Origin: Demequina aurantiaca
GTDB taxonomy: Bacteria; Actinomycetota; Actinomycetes; Actinomycetales; Demequinaceae
Length of the DNA stretch: 64,000 nt
Reading direction: 5' to 3'
Assembly (NCBI RefSeq): GCF_000975135.1
Contig: NZ_BBRF01000001.1
Coordinates: 469,591-533,590 of the forward strand
A model generated the notes under the pieces. That model was not told the origin of the DNA. It searched no databases and saw nothing but the letters and a program-made list of their open reading frames with translations. Made by a program: the position numbers and the translations under genes. Positions 1-8,912 of the stretch are shown here, one piece after another (positions within the stretch are counted from its first letter, which is position 1; every line of letters starts with the position of its first letter).

Positions 1-3000
1 TAGATATCGCGGACTGGGCGCGCATCGAGATGACCGGCGATGAGGCGGAAGTCCGCGCGATGGTGCGCGCCATGCTGCTTAACATCGCCACCTTCCAGAC
101 GCCCGACGACGTGCAGATCGTGATTGCCGCTGATCCCGCCGCGCTGGAGCACTGGGAGTGGGCCAAGTGGTTGCCGCACGCACAGTCCGCCACGGCGAGC
201 GACAGCCTTGGGCCGGCGCGAATGATCGGTACCGACCTCTCCGCACTCGAGGAGATGCTCCCCTCGGATGTGCACGAGCGACCGCGGTTTGCGCCCGGCG
301 GCAGCTCGAGCGCCCCCCACATCATCGTGGTAACCGACGACGTCAACGTACGTTCGAACGACCCCGTCGTGACTCACGACGGGCTGCAAGGCATCACGCG
401 CATCGACCTCCCGTCCCGCTGGGGCGAACTGGAGGCGGCGAATACCATGCGCGTCTCGTTCGGTGTGGGCGACAAGGCGGGTACCGCCGAGCTGGTGACG
501 CTGTCGCACGCCACTCAGACCATCGTCGCTGACTCAATGTCGATTCCCGAAGCGGAAGCCACCGCTCGCCGCCTGCTGCCTCTCTACACAAGCTCGGGGC
601 CAACCGAGTCGGGCGCGGCGACCACCACCGAGCAGCTCGAGCTCGTGGACCTGCTGGGGCTTCCCGACGTCCGCGACATCGATTTCGATCACGTGTGGCA
701 GGGACGCCCCGAGCGTGACCGGCTGCGCGTGCCGATCGGTCAGACCACCACCGGCGCGCCCATCGTGCTTGACCTCAAGGAATCTGCACAGCAGGGCATG
801 GGTCCGCACGGGGTGATGATTGGCGCCACCGGTTCGGGTAAGTCGGAGGTGTTGCGCACGCTGGTGCTCGCGCTGGCGCTGACTCACTCCCCCGAGCAGC
901 TCAACTTTGTGCTGGTGGACTTCAAGGGCGGCGCGACATTCGCTGGTATGGCTGGCATGCCGCACGTGTCGTCCATCATCACCAACCTTGGCGACGAGAT
1001 CGCCCTGGTCGACCGCTTCCAGGACGCGCTCCAGGGAGAGGTGACGCGCCGCCAGGAACTGTTGAGAGCATCGGGCAATTTCGCCAACGTCTATGACTAC
1101 GAGAAAGCGCGCCGCGGCGGCCGCACTGACCTTGACCCGCTCCCAGCGCTGCTGATTGTGGCCGACGAGTTCTCCGAACTGCTGGCCGCCAAGCCCGAGT
1201 TCATCGAGAGCTTTGTGAACATCGGTCGAGTGGGGCGCTCGTTGCAGGTGCACCTCCTGCTCGCCTCGCAGCGCCTGGAAGAGGGCAAGCTGCGCGGCCT
1301 TGACACGTACCTGTCGTACCGCGTGGGCCTTCGAACCTTCTCCGCGGCGGAGTCGCGCTCCATCCTTGGCGTTCCCGACGCGTACACGCTGCCGCAGCAG
1401 CCGGGTGTGGGTTTCCTCAAGTCCGACACCGAGACCATGACGCAGTTCCGCGCCGCCTATGTGTCCGCACCGCCCAAGGGCCGCCGCCGTAGTGGAGGCG
1501 GTTCGGGGACCTCGGGTTCCGAGGAAATCGGCGCCAAGGTGGAGTTCTTCACGGCGGCTCCCTCCGCCGTTGACGTCCCTCGCGAAGTGCCGGCCGATGC
1601 CGGGGTTGAGGTTGCCGCCGACGCGGGCGAGAAGCGCAGCACCTTTGAGTTGGCTGTCGCGCAGATGCAGGGCAAGGGCACGCCGGCGCACCAGGTGTGG
1701 CTGCCGCCGCTCGAGACCCCGGCGTCGTTGGACCAGCTCTTTGGCGACCTGACCGAGACTCCCGACCTGGGGATCCACTCGCCGTCGTGGCGTGGACGCG
1801 GCCTGACCGTGCCGATTGGCATGGTCGATGTTCCGCTGGAGCAGCGTCGCGAGGCGCTCACCGTGGACCTGGGCGGGGCCGCTGGTCACATGGCGATTGT
1901 GGGTGGGCCGCTGTCCGGAAAGTCCACGTTGGCGCGCACCACCATGGTGTCGCTTGCGCTGACACTCACACCCCGGGAGGTCCAGTTCTACGTGCTGGAC
2001 TTTGGTGGCGGGAGCTTTGCCGGCCTGTCCGGCTTCCCGCATCTTGCCGGGGTCGCCACCCGATCCGAGCCCGATGTGGTGCGCCGCATGGTGTCCGAGG
2101 TCGCCGGGATTGTGGACGCCCGCGAGCAGTACTTCCGCGACAACGGCATCGACTCGATCGACACGTACCGCCAGCGCCGCGCCGAGGGGCGCTACGACGA
2201 CGGCTACGGCGACGTTTTCCTCATTGTTGACGGTTGGGGCACCGTGCGCGCGGACTTCGAAGTCGCCGAGGCTCAGATCCAGACGATAGCGGCGCGCGGA
2301 CTCACGTTCGGTGTGCACGTGGTGCTGACCGCGGCTCGCTGGCTTGAGGTGCGCGCGAACCTGAAGGATCTGATCGGCACCCGCATGGAGTTGCGCCTGG
2401 GAGATCCCACGGACTCCGAGGTAGATCGCAAGGCGGCGGCGAATGTCACCGCCGGAGCACCGGGACGCGGGCTCAGCCCCCGCAAGCTGCAGATGCTGAC
2501 GGCGCTTCCGCGCATTGACGGCTCGGGCGATGCCACCTCACTTGCCAACGGCATCGAGGGCCTGGTGGGGCACCTCAACCGTGCCTACCAGGGGCCCGCG
2601 GGGCCCAAGCTCCGCCTGCTTCCGGCGTCGATCGACCTCGACCAGGTGCGCGCCCTTGCCCCCGCCGACACGCGCCAGTTGCTGCTCGGCGTGGACGAGG
2701 CGAACCTCGCTCCGTTTGGCCTGGACATCATGGAGGAGCCGCACCTGTACCTGTACGGCGACGCGGACTCCGGCAAGACGTCGTTCCTGCGTGCGTACGC
2801 TGGCGAGGTGGCTCGGCTCTATCCAGCGGATAAGGCCAAGATCTTTGTGGTGGACTACCGCCGATCCCTGCTGGGCGACCTACCCGAGGAGTACGTGGGT
2901 GCGACGCTGTCCACCCACGACGAGGCGACACAGGGCATTCAGGAACTGGTGCAGTTCTTCCAGACCCGCGTCCCGGGCAAGGACGTCACCCCGGAGCAAT

Positions 3001-3380
3001 TGCGTTCGCGCTCATGGTGGACCGGCGCCGAGGGCTTCATCCTGGTGGACGACTACGACCTGGTGTCAACGTCGCAGGGCAACCCCCTCGCCGCGCTGGC
3101 ACCGCTCCTGCCTCAGGCTGCGGACCTCGGCCTGCACGTGGTGGTGACCCGGCGCACCGGTGGTGCGAGTCGCGCGGCCTACGACCCCATCATTCAGCGC
3201 TTCACTGACCTTGGTGCCACCGGCATCCTGCTCAGCGGAGACCCGGGTGAGGGTCAGTTGATCGGCAAGGTCAAGGCCACGCCCGCCCCTCCGGGCCGCG
3301 CCCAGATTGTGTCGCGCGACCGCGGCAACGTGGCCGCACAGTTGGCCTTTGTCCCCTCCCGCTTCGAGGGCAAGCAGTAG
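1..3380 (+). CDS. eccC: EccC-type ESX/type VII secretion ATPase, 5' truncated by window edge
   Basis: The reading frame is open from the first bases of the window, so the true start lies upstream; numbering here begins at the in-frame ATG at 30 (1116 residues seen). Three FtsK/SpoIIIE-type ATPase domains follow one another: Walker A GATGSGKS at 265-272 with Walker B ending in D379-E380 (LLIVADE), Walker A GGPLSGKS at 625-632 with a Walker B lacking the glutamate (LIVDGW), and Walker A GDADSGKT at 910-917 with LVDDYD. This is the layout of EccC, the membrane motor of type VII secretion; in the family the first domain is the main active ATPase and domains 2 and 3 bind substrate and regulate. 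The missing N-terminus should carry the two membrane helices. A hairpin terminator follows the stop. No EsxA/B, PPE or other ecc genes are visible, so these must lie upstream if the locus is complete. Confidence in the family is high. Confidence 0.95.
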   Translation, partial: DIADWARIEMTGDEAEVRAMVRAMLLNIATFQTPDDVQIVIAADPAALEHWEWAKWLPHAQSATASDSLGPARMIGTDLSALEEMLPSDVHERPRFAPGGSSSAPHIIVVTDDVNVRSNDPVVTHDGLQGITRIDLPSRWGELEAANTMRVSFGVGDKAGTAELVTLSHATQTIVADSMSIPEAEATARRLLPLYTSSGPTESGAATTTEQLELVDLLGLPDVRDIDFDHVWQGRPERDRLRVPIGQTTTGAPIVLDLKESAQQGMGPHGVMIGATGSGKSEVLRTLVLALALTHSPEQLNFVLVDFKGGATFAGMAGMPHVSSIITNLGDEIALVDRFQDALQGEVTRRQELLRASGNFANVYDYEKARRGGRTDLDPLPALLIVADEFSELLAAKPEFIESFVNIGRVGRSLQVHLLLASQRLEEGKLRGLDTYLSYRVGLRTFSAAESRSILGVPDAYTLPQQPGVGFLKSDTETMTQFRAAYVSAPPKGRRRSGGGSGTSGSEEIGAKVEFFTAAPSAVDVPREVPADAGVEVAADAGEKRSTFELAVAQMQGKGTPAHQVWLPPLETPASLDQLFGDLTETPDLGIHSPSWRGRGLTVPIGMVDVPLEQRREALTVDLGGAAGHMAIVGGPLSGKSTLARTTMVSLALTLTPREVQFYVLDFGGGSFAGLSGFPHLAGVATRSEPDVVRRMVSEVAGIVDAREQYFRDNGIDSIDTYRQRRAEGRYDDGYGDVFLIVDGWGTVRADFEVAEAQIQTIAARGLTFGVHVVLTAARWLEVRANLKDLIGTRMELRLGDPTDSEVDRKAAANVTAGAPGRGLSPRKLQMLTALPRIDGSGDATSLANGIEGLVGHLNRAYQGPAGPKLRLLPASIDLDQVRALAPADTRQLLLGVDEANLAPFGLDIMEEPHLYLYGDADSGKTSFLRAYAGEVARLYPADKAKIFVVDYRRSLLGDLPEEYVGATLSTHDEATQGIQELVQFFQTRVPGKDVTPEQLRSRSWWTGAEGFILVDDYDLVSTSQGNPLAALAPLLPQAADLGLHVVVTRRTGGASRAAYDPIIQRFTDLGATGILLSGDPGEGQLIGKVKATPAPPGRAQIVSRDRGNVAAQLAFVPSRFEGKQ

Positions 3381-3420
3381 TCCCACCACCCCGCCACGAA
3401 CGCCGGACCGGACGCGCAAA

Positions 3421-3444
3421 AGGAGGGCCCTCTCGGGCCCTCCT
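3421..3444 (-). terminator. Intrinsic terminator between convergent eccC and the 3464 gene
   Basis: A perfect 10-bp stem AGGAGGGCCC (3421-3430) pairs with GGGCCCTCCT (3435-3444) around a TCTC loop. On the minus strand it is followed by CTTTTG, which fits an intrinsic terminator for the minus-strand gene. On the plus strand there is no T tract, so termination of eccC there is less certain. Confidence 0.75.
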
Positions 3445-3463
3445 GCGCGTGAGGTGAGTCAGA

Positions 3464-4165
3464 CTAAACGGTTGCTGGCTCGTCGATCGATTCGATCGCG
3501 GGTGCTTCCTTGAGCTCCTTCTTCCTGTCGCCGGCTGCTACCCAGATCAGGGCGAGTCCAGTTCCAATGAAGACGAGGCCGAGTCCCTCGATCAGAGCCA
3601 CGATGCCGAGGCCCAGCTGAAGGGTGGAGGCGGTGACCGAGCCGACGCCCAGTTCCCCAACGAGGCCGTGAGCCGTGCCAGTCCAGGCCATTTCGCGAGC
3701 CGGGCCTTCCAGCGGGTGAGAGCGGTCAAAGTCGGTCCAGTACTTGCCATCGGTCGCTACCTCGTAGGTACCGGCGGGGAAGGTTTCACCGTTGTACTCC
3801 GTGTCCTCGGTGAGGACAACCGTGTTGGTGCCGGTGAGCGTGTGGTGCGCGATCAGTGCCATCTGGTACATGTACTCGGTACCGGTGTTCACGAGCGGGT
3901 CGTTGGGGTCGAGGTCGCTAGCGACTACTGCGTAGCCCCAGTCGTTCTCGAGCAGGTCGAGGATTGCCTCGGCGCCGGCCACCTCACCGCGGTCGACCAG
4001 TTGGCCGTCCTCGTTGTAGGTCAGGGTCACGTTCTGGGCTTCGCTAAACGACTGCAGCGCGTGCTGGCCGTCGGCGACCATGGTGTAGGCGAAGACGCCA
4101 CCACCCATGAAGAGCAGGCCAATGACAGACAGCGCCAGGCCGAGTACCTTGATGCGAGACTTCAT
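3464..4165 (-). CDS. Hypothetical membrane protein with two terminal TM helices
   Basis: 233 residues. A hydrophobic helix near residues 7-27 (LGLALSVIGLLFMGGGVFAY) and a long hydrophobic C-terminal segment near 185-215 flank a roughly 150-residue polar region that should lie outside the cytoplasm, with a charged KK-rich tail inside. The extracytoplasmic part contains the phrase FPAGTYEV, a beta-strand-like motif. The start is supported by AGAAGGA upstream of ATG. I do not recognise a named family; it is a conserved-looking actinobacterial membrane protein. It is transcribed alone, with a terminator downstream at 3421-3444 and a 134-nt gap upstream that must hold its promoter. Confidence 0.75.
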   Translation of the reverse strand: MKSRIKVLGLALSVIGLLFMGGGVFAYTMVADGQHALQSFSEAQNVTLTYNEDGQLVDRGEVAGAEAILDLLENDWGYAVVASDLDPNDPLVNTGTEYMYQMALIAHHTLTGTNTVVLTEDTEYNGETFPAGTYEVATDGKYWTDFDRSHPLEGPAREMAWTGTAHGLVGELGVGSVTASTLQLGLGIVALIEGLGLVFIGTGLALIWVAAGDRKKELKEAPAIESIDEPATV

Positions 4166-4299
4166 GATTGCATTTCCTTCTGTCGGGGATTTGGTTGTTC
4201 TGTTATCTCAACCATGCCCCCCGAAAAAGGGCTTCTTACGGGACCTACGGCCTGCCTTTGTCCCTCATTTGGATAGATTTTGGCCGATGCAGGGGCACG

Positions 4300-5883
4300 T
4301 CAGTGCAGAAGGAACCCGTCGCGTACGAGGTCCCGCACGGCGGGAACCATCCCGGCGAGCATCGTCGCGGAGGGTACGTCGAGCAGTGCCGCGAGCGCGT
4401 GGGAGATCTGCCCCACGGTCAGCTCGCCGTCGCACGCCCCCACGAGTCCGGCCAGCGCGGTGTCGGCTCTGACCGACCGCCCCATCCCGCCCCCTTGCCG
4501 GATCAGGATGTGCTCCGGCTCGTGAAGCAACGGCCTTCCGTACGTCTCCTTCGTGACGTCCGGGGCGACGGTGAGCGCGGTGCCGAGCAGCGCATCGTCC
4601 GATGTCTCCGCCAGCCAGTCGTGGGCTGCCAGCACGTCCATCACGTGAGCCCCCAGCGGCGACGGCAGTTGCCCCTCGTGCTCCTCGAGCCGGCGCATCG
4701 GCGCGCGATCCGTAGGTGCCCGGCGCAACGTCACGATGCCGAATCCCACGGTCTCGACGTCGCGCGAGGCGAAGTCGGCAAGGTACGCACGGTACGCGTC
4801 CTCGTATTCTTGCCGGCCGCGCTCAGGCGTGACACCGCCGTCGCGGAGCCAGGTCTCGGCATACTCTGCGCCGTCGAGTGCGTCGCGCTGGATGACCCAC
4901 GCGTCCATCGGGAACCCCGCGGCCGCCGATGCGTCGAGCCACGTTCCTAACCGCTCGCGCCAGTCGGTGCCGCGGCGAATCTCCCAATTGCCGAGCATCT
5001 GAGCCACACCGCCGGGAGCCAGCACGGAGCCGACGTTCGACACCAGCGACTCCACGATCGCGTCGCCCGGCAGCCCGCCGTGGCGGTACTCGAAGCTGGG
5101 CGCGCCCTGGGGGGTAATTACAAAAGGCGGGTTGGACACCACCAGATCAAAGAAGTTGCCAGCGGCGATGTCAGCGGCCACCGGTTCGAGCATCGACCCC
5201 TCGCGCAGCGACCATACGGCGGGAGGCGCGTTCACCGCCCGGTTGAACTCCGCGAAGGCGAGAGCGCGCCGCGAGATATCCGTCGCGACCACCTCGTCGG
5301 CGTGGAGCGATGCATGCATGGCCTGGATCCCGCACCCCGTGCCCAGGTCGAGCACACGACCGCGTGGCACCCGCATCGTCGCAGACGCGAGCATGGCGGA
5401 CGCTCCGCCCATCCCCAGCACGTGGTCCGGCGCCAGTCGCGATCCAGTGACGGCCTCGGCCTGGTCGGACGCCATCCACCAGGTGAGCTCGCCGTCCGCA
5501 CCCACCGATGACGTGGGGCGCAGATCCACCAGGGCACGCACCTCATCGTCGGCACCGTTGCCGGAAGTCCCGATCAGCCCGGTGGCGACCGCGCCGTCCA
5601 CGCTCAGTTGGGGCAGGGCCGCCGCAGCTTCCGCGCGCGTCACGGTGTCGCCCAGCATCAACAGCCGCGTCAACACCGCAAGGCGGTCGGACGATGCGCG
5701 TGCGGCCAGCACTGCCGGCACTACCTGCTCACGGTCCAGGGCGCGCAGGGCGACATCTCCCACGATCTCGCCGATGGCATCAACGGTCCATCCCTCGAGG
5801 TCCGCGCGCAGCGCCGATGCCTGCGCTGGGCCGGTGCGGACCGGGCTGGCTGGGTTCTGGTGCTGGGACGCTGCGGGGCTCAT
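4300..5883 (-). CDS. Class I SAM-dependent methyltransferase, PrmC/RlmG-like
   Basis: 527 residues. Motif I VLDLGTGCG is at 177-185, followed by an acidic end of strand 2 (VVATDIS), and the NPPF motif is at 251-254. NPPF/NPPY is the catalytic signature of N-methyltransferases acting on glutamine amide or exocyclic amino groups of bases (PrmC/HemK, RsmC, RlmG types). The 170-residue N-terminal region and a long C-terminal region of more than 200 residues exceed a bare PrmC (about 280 residues), matching a larger actinobacterial family; the substrate is unknown. The ATG at 5883 has no Shine-Dalgarno, but TAGCCT lies exactly 6 nt upstream on the minus strand, suggesting a leaderless transcript. 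The upstream spacer holds the palindrome at 5914-5975. Confidence 0.85.
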   Translation of the reverse strand: MSPAASQHQNPASPVRTGPAQASALRADLEGWTVDAIGEIVGDVALRALDREQVVPAVLAARASSDRLAVLTRLLMLGDTVTRAEAAAALPQLSVDGAVATGLIGTSGNGADDEVRALVDLRPTSSVGADGELTWWMASDQAEAVTGSRLAPDHVLGMGGASAMLASATMRVPRGRVLDLGTGCGIQAMHASLHADEVVATDISRRALAFAEFNRAVNAPPAVWSLREGSMLEPVAADIAAGNFFDLVVSNPPFVITPQGAPSFEYRHGGLPGDAIVESLVSNVGSVLAPGGVAQMLGNWEIRRGTDWRERLGTWLDASAAAGFPMDAWVIQRDALDGAEYAETWLRDGGVTPERGRQEYEDAYRAYLADFASRDVETVGFGIVTLRRAPTDRAPMRRLEEHEGQLPSPLGAHVMDVLAAHDWLAETSDDALLGTALTVAPDVTKETYGRPLLHEPEHILIRQGGGMGRSVRADTALAGLVGACDGELTVGQISHALAALLDVPSATMLAGMVPAVRDLVRDGFLLH

Positions 5884-5913
5884 GCGAAAAGGCTAGCCGA
5901 GCCCACCGCCTCG

Positions 5914-5975
5914 CCCGTGGTGCAACGTGAGGGCCGCTGAAGCACCGCTGAGCGGCCGTCACGTTGCACCACGGG
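5914..5975. repeat. 62-bp intergenic palindrome, copy 1 of a repeat family
   Basis: The arms are 5914-5938 and 5951-5975, 25 nt each with a single mismatch, around a 12-nt centre. The left arm begins CCCGTGGTGCAACGTGA. A related palindrome lies at 24976-25027, sharing the core GGTGCAACGTG, the following GGG.CGC.GAAG pattern and the mirrored CACGTTGC.CC. It lies between two tandem minus-strand genes and could act as the terminator of the M20 peptidase gene, although no T run follows; the shared sequence suggests a dispersed REP-like element rather than two unrelated terminators. Confidence 0.75.
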
Positions 5976-5991
5976 ACTGTTAGGGCCGTAA

Positions 5992-7404
5992 TCAGCGCGT
6001 GGCAGGGCCCAGGGCTGGGCCCGTGAGCAACGCACGGTAGAACTGCACGCCCGCACCCAGCGCGGAGATCTCCACGTTCTCGTTGGGCCCGTGAATTGCG
6101 GCACGCTGCTCGGCATCCATGCGTAGCGGCGAGAAGCGATAGACGGCCGGGCTGATGCGTGCGAGGTGGCGCCCATCGCTCGCCGCCATCATCACGTACG
6201 GCACGGTGATGGCGTCGGGGTACGACGCGGCGACGGCCGCGCCGATCGCGACGAACCGCTCGTCGTCCCCCGTGGGCGAGACCGGTGACGGCTCGTCCGA
6301 CTCAATGACCTCGAGCGTCACACGCTTGTCGCCGATGGTCTTGCGCAGCTGCTCGACCGCCTCGTCGGCAGTGATCCCCACCGCGACGCGCATGTTCACC
6401 GTCGCGGAGGCGGACGTCGCCAGGACATTGCGTGCCGGGCTGCCGCTGAGCTGAGTGATCGCGGTGGTGGTCCGCACCATCGCCGCCATCTCGGGCCCCA
6501 GCCGCGGCAGCATCTGTGCGAGCACCCCGCGCATCGAACTCGCCCGACGGAGCACGGTCTTCAGCGGGCCCCTCAGGTGCGGCGCCACCCCCTCGAACAT
6601 CTCCAGACTGACATCGTTCAATTCTGCGGGGAATGGGTTCTTTTCGATCGCAACCAGGGCCTTCGCGAGAATGCCGGGGGCGGATCGCCTGGGCGGCGTC
6701 GAGGCGTGGCCGCCCCCACTGTCCACCGTCAGCACCACCGTGACCAGGCCCTTCTCTGTCGCGCCCACCACGGCCATCTCCTTGGACAGCCCGGGGAACG
6801 CCCCGGTGGCCACCGCCCCGCCCTCATCGAGCACTAGCCACGGCACGACCCCGCGGGACTCGAGCAGGGCCGTCGCGGCGATGGCGCTGTCACCATAAGA
6901 CTCCTCGTCGGCGCCGAACAGGAGGTAGAGGTCGCGTGCCGGGGCCCAACCGTCTGCCAGCAAAGACTCGACCGCGTCAAGCACGCATACCAGCGCGCCC
7001 TTGTCGTCGAGCGTCCCCCGCCCGTGGACGCGTCCCTTGGAAATCACCCCCGCGAAGGGCGGATGCTCCCAACCCTCGGCCGCCCAGTCCTGGGGCACCG
7101 GCACTACGTCCTGATGCGCCATCAGCACCACGGGCCGCTTCGCGCTCGCCCCCGCGAGCCGCAGCAGCAGCCCGGCTCGCCCCACGCTGTCGAGAGCCGC
7201 CGCGGCGAACGTGCGCGGGTAGAGATCGTGGAGCGCGGCGTGCAGATCCTCGAAGCTCTGGCGTTCCTCCTCCGTGAACTCGTCGCGCGCCGCCGGCGTC
7301 ACCGTCGCGATGCGGACGAGCCTCGAGAGGTGCGCCGCCGCGGTGTCCGCTCGGGCGGCGACCTCAGCCCCCGCATCGTCCGTCTTGTTGCCTTTCCTGC
7401 CCAT
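5992..7404 (-). CDS. M20 family metallopeptidase (PM20D1-like)
   Basis: About 470 residues. Zn-binding motifs of the M20 family are complete; numbering from the upstream TTG at 7410: H99 and D101 in AHQDVVP, D135 in GRGTLDDKGA, the catalytic pair E169-E170 in LFGADEES, and a later D in VLDEGGA. Length and the EE motif match the PM20D1/carboxypeptidase S-like branch, which hydrolyses N-acyl amino acids or peptides; no signal peptide is visible, so a cytosolic enzyme is likely. The reading frame extends to a TTG at 7410 overlapping the MFS stop, but ATG at 7404 has GAGAGAG at better spacing, so I prefer 7404. It is the last gene of a three-gene overlapping unit with an MFS transporter and hppA. 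The exact substrate is unknown. Confidence 0.85.
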   Translation of the reverse strand: MGRKGNKTDDAGAEVAARADTAAAHLSRLVRIATVTPAARDEFTEEERQSFEDLHAALHDLYPRTFAAAALDSVGRAGLLLRLAGASAKRPVVLMAHQDVVPVPQDWAAEGWEHPPFAGVISKGRVHGRGTLDDKGALVCVLDAVESLLADGWAPARDLYLLFGADEESYGDSAIAATALLESRGVVPWLVLDEGGAVATGAFPGLSKEMAVVGATEKGLVTVVLTVDSGGGHASTPPRRSAPGILAKALVAIEKNPFPAELNDVSLEMFEGVAPHLRGPLKTVLRRASSMRGVLAQMLPRLGPEMAAMVRTTTAITQLSGSPARNVLATSASATVNMRVAVGITADEAVEQLRKTIGDKRVTLEVIESDEPSPVSPTGDDERFVAIGAAVAASYPDAITVPYVMMAASDGRHLARISPAVYRFSPLRMDAEQRAAIHGPNENVEISALGAGVQFYRALLTGPALGPATR

Positions 7405-7406
7405 AC

Positions 7407-8912
7407 TCAACTCTCTCGCGGGTGCGCGTCGGGCGCCACCGCGCCGCCAGCATCGGCCGCGGGTAGGCCGTCGACGTCACCGATGGGCGGCGCCATGAAC
7501 GCGACCTTGGGTACGGCGAACAGGAAGAGGGTGGCAACAACTGCGGTCCCACCGCAAATCGCCCACACCGCGATGTATCCGGACAGCGAGCCGGCGGTGG
7601 ACTCCGCACCCGAGGTCGTCACCACCGCACCGCCCGCGAGGGCCAGCGCGAAGGCGGAGGATGCGAATGAACCGCCGATCACCTTGGTGGTGTTGGTCAA
7701 CCCCGTGGCGACTCCGGTCTGATGCGGAGGTGCAGCCGCGGCGGCGGCGGCGGGTAGCGCCGCCACGAGCGCTCCCGATCCCACGCCCGCCACAATCATG
7801 CAGCCGAGTACCTGGCCAAAGCTGTCATGGAATGGAATCAGTGCGAAGTAGCCGATCGCCACCAGCGCCGATGCTCCGATCAGGACCTTGCGAGGGGTCA
7901 GGGAGCGCGACACTTGCGCAAACAGCCCGGCCCCCACCAGCAGTGACATCACGTAGCCGCCGATCAGGTAGGAGGCCGTGGCGGAGTTTGCTCCCAGGCC
8001 GTAGCCCACCTCGCTTGGGTCGGTGCGGGCGAAGGTCGACAGCGGGCCCTGAGCTCCCAGCACGCTGACCCCAAAGAGCGCCGAGGTGAGGAACACGGGC
8101 CACAGCTCGGGTCGCTTGAACATCGCGATGTCGATCAGCGGGTCCGTGCTGCGCTGCTCGACACGGACGAACACCCACAGCAGCACGATGCCCAGCAACA
8201 CCATTGCAAACACCCACGCGGTCACGCCGTGCAACCGCACCAGCGACAGGCCACCGGTGATCGCGAGCAGGGCGAGGGAGAGCACCACCGTGCCGCGCGA
8301 GTCGACCTTGCCACCGGCGCGCACCCCGGGGTCCGGGACCTTGAATACGACAACGAGCAACGCCACCGCGACCAGCACGGCCGGCACGCTCAGCGTGAGC
8401 CACAGGCGGCCCTCGAAGATGGTGCCGAGCTGGCCGCCGGCGAGTGCACCGATGATGGCGCCCGCCTGTAATGCCACCACAATCAGGCCGGCGCCCTTGC
8501 GGGTCAGCGCCGCACTATTGGGCCGATCCCGGGCTCGCAGGAAGATGATCGAGATGTTCATGGGCAGCCACACCACGTAGAAACCCTGCAGTGCCCAGGC
8601 GGCGATGAAGATGGGGAACGTGGGCGCGAACGCGACGCCGATGCTCGCGACCAGCGTGACCACCAGCGAGAAGATCAGGATCTTGCGGTGGCCGAACATG
8701 TCGCCCAGGCGGGCCATGAACGGCACCACAATCGCGCTCAGCAGCAGCTGCGCGGCCTCGAACCAGTTGATGTCCGCGTCCTGGATTCCCAGGTGGCGCG
8801 CCACGTCCGTGAACAACGGCGTGTAGTACCCCTGCAGCACCCCGGAGGTGAATTCCACCACCACCAGGGCGCCAACGACGCCGCCGACGAGCGTCGCGCG
8901 CGATGTCCTCAT
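7407..8912 (-). CDS. MFS transporter, DHA2-like (about 14 TM)
   Basis: 501 residues, strongly hydrophobic throughout with roughly 14 predicted helices, the size of DHA2-type drug:H+ antiporters. The loop between helices 2 and 3 reads ARLGDMFGHRKIL, matching the MFS motif A pattern GxLaDrxGrkxxl. The start ATG overlaps the hppA stop (ATGA) and the stop overlaps the start of the M20 peptidase gene, so the three are probably co-transcribed. Substrate cannot be told from sequence; multidrug or metabolite efflux is the usual guess for this subfamily. Confidence 0.85.
   Translation of the reverse strand: MRTSRATLVGGVVGALVVVEFTSGVLQGYYTPLFTDVARHLGIQDADINWFEAAQLLLSAIVVPFMARLGDMFGHRKILIFSLVVTLVASIGVAFAPTFPIFIAAWALQGFYVVWLPMNISIIFLRARDRPNSAALTRKGAGLIVVALQAGAIIGALAGGQLGTIFEGRLWLTLSVPAVLVAVALLVVVFKVPDPGVRAGGKVDSRGTVVLSLALLAITGGLSLVRLHGVTAWVFAMVLLGIVLLWVFVRVEQRSTDPLIDIAMFKRPELWPVFLTSALFGVSVLGAQGPLSTFARTDPSEVGYGLGANSATASYLIGGYVMSLLVGAGLFAQVSRSLTPRKVLIGASALVAIGYFALIPFHDSFGQVLGCMIVAGVGSGALVAALPAAAAAAAPPHQTGVATGLTNTTKVIGGSFASSAFALALAGGAVVTTSGAESTAGSLSGYIAVWAICGGTAVVATLFLFAVPKVAFMAPPIGDVDGLPAADAGGAVAPDAHPRES

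Noticed and set aside
534-2318. 594-residue open frame on the minus strand opposite eccC
   Set aside because: It is the antisense of a well-defined three-domain ATPase; composition is Arg/His/Gly-rich and shows no domain. Long antisense frames are expected at this G+C.
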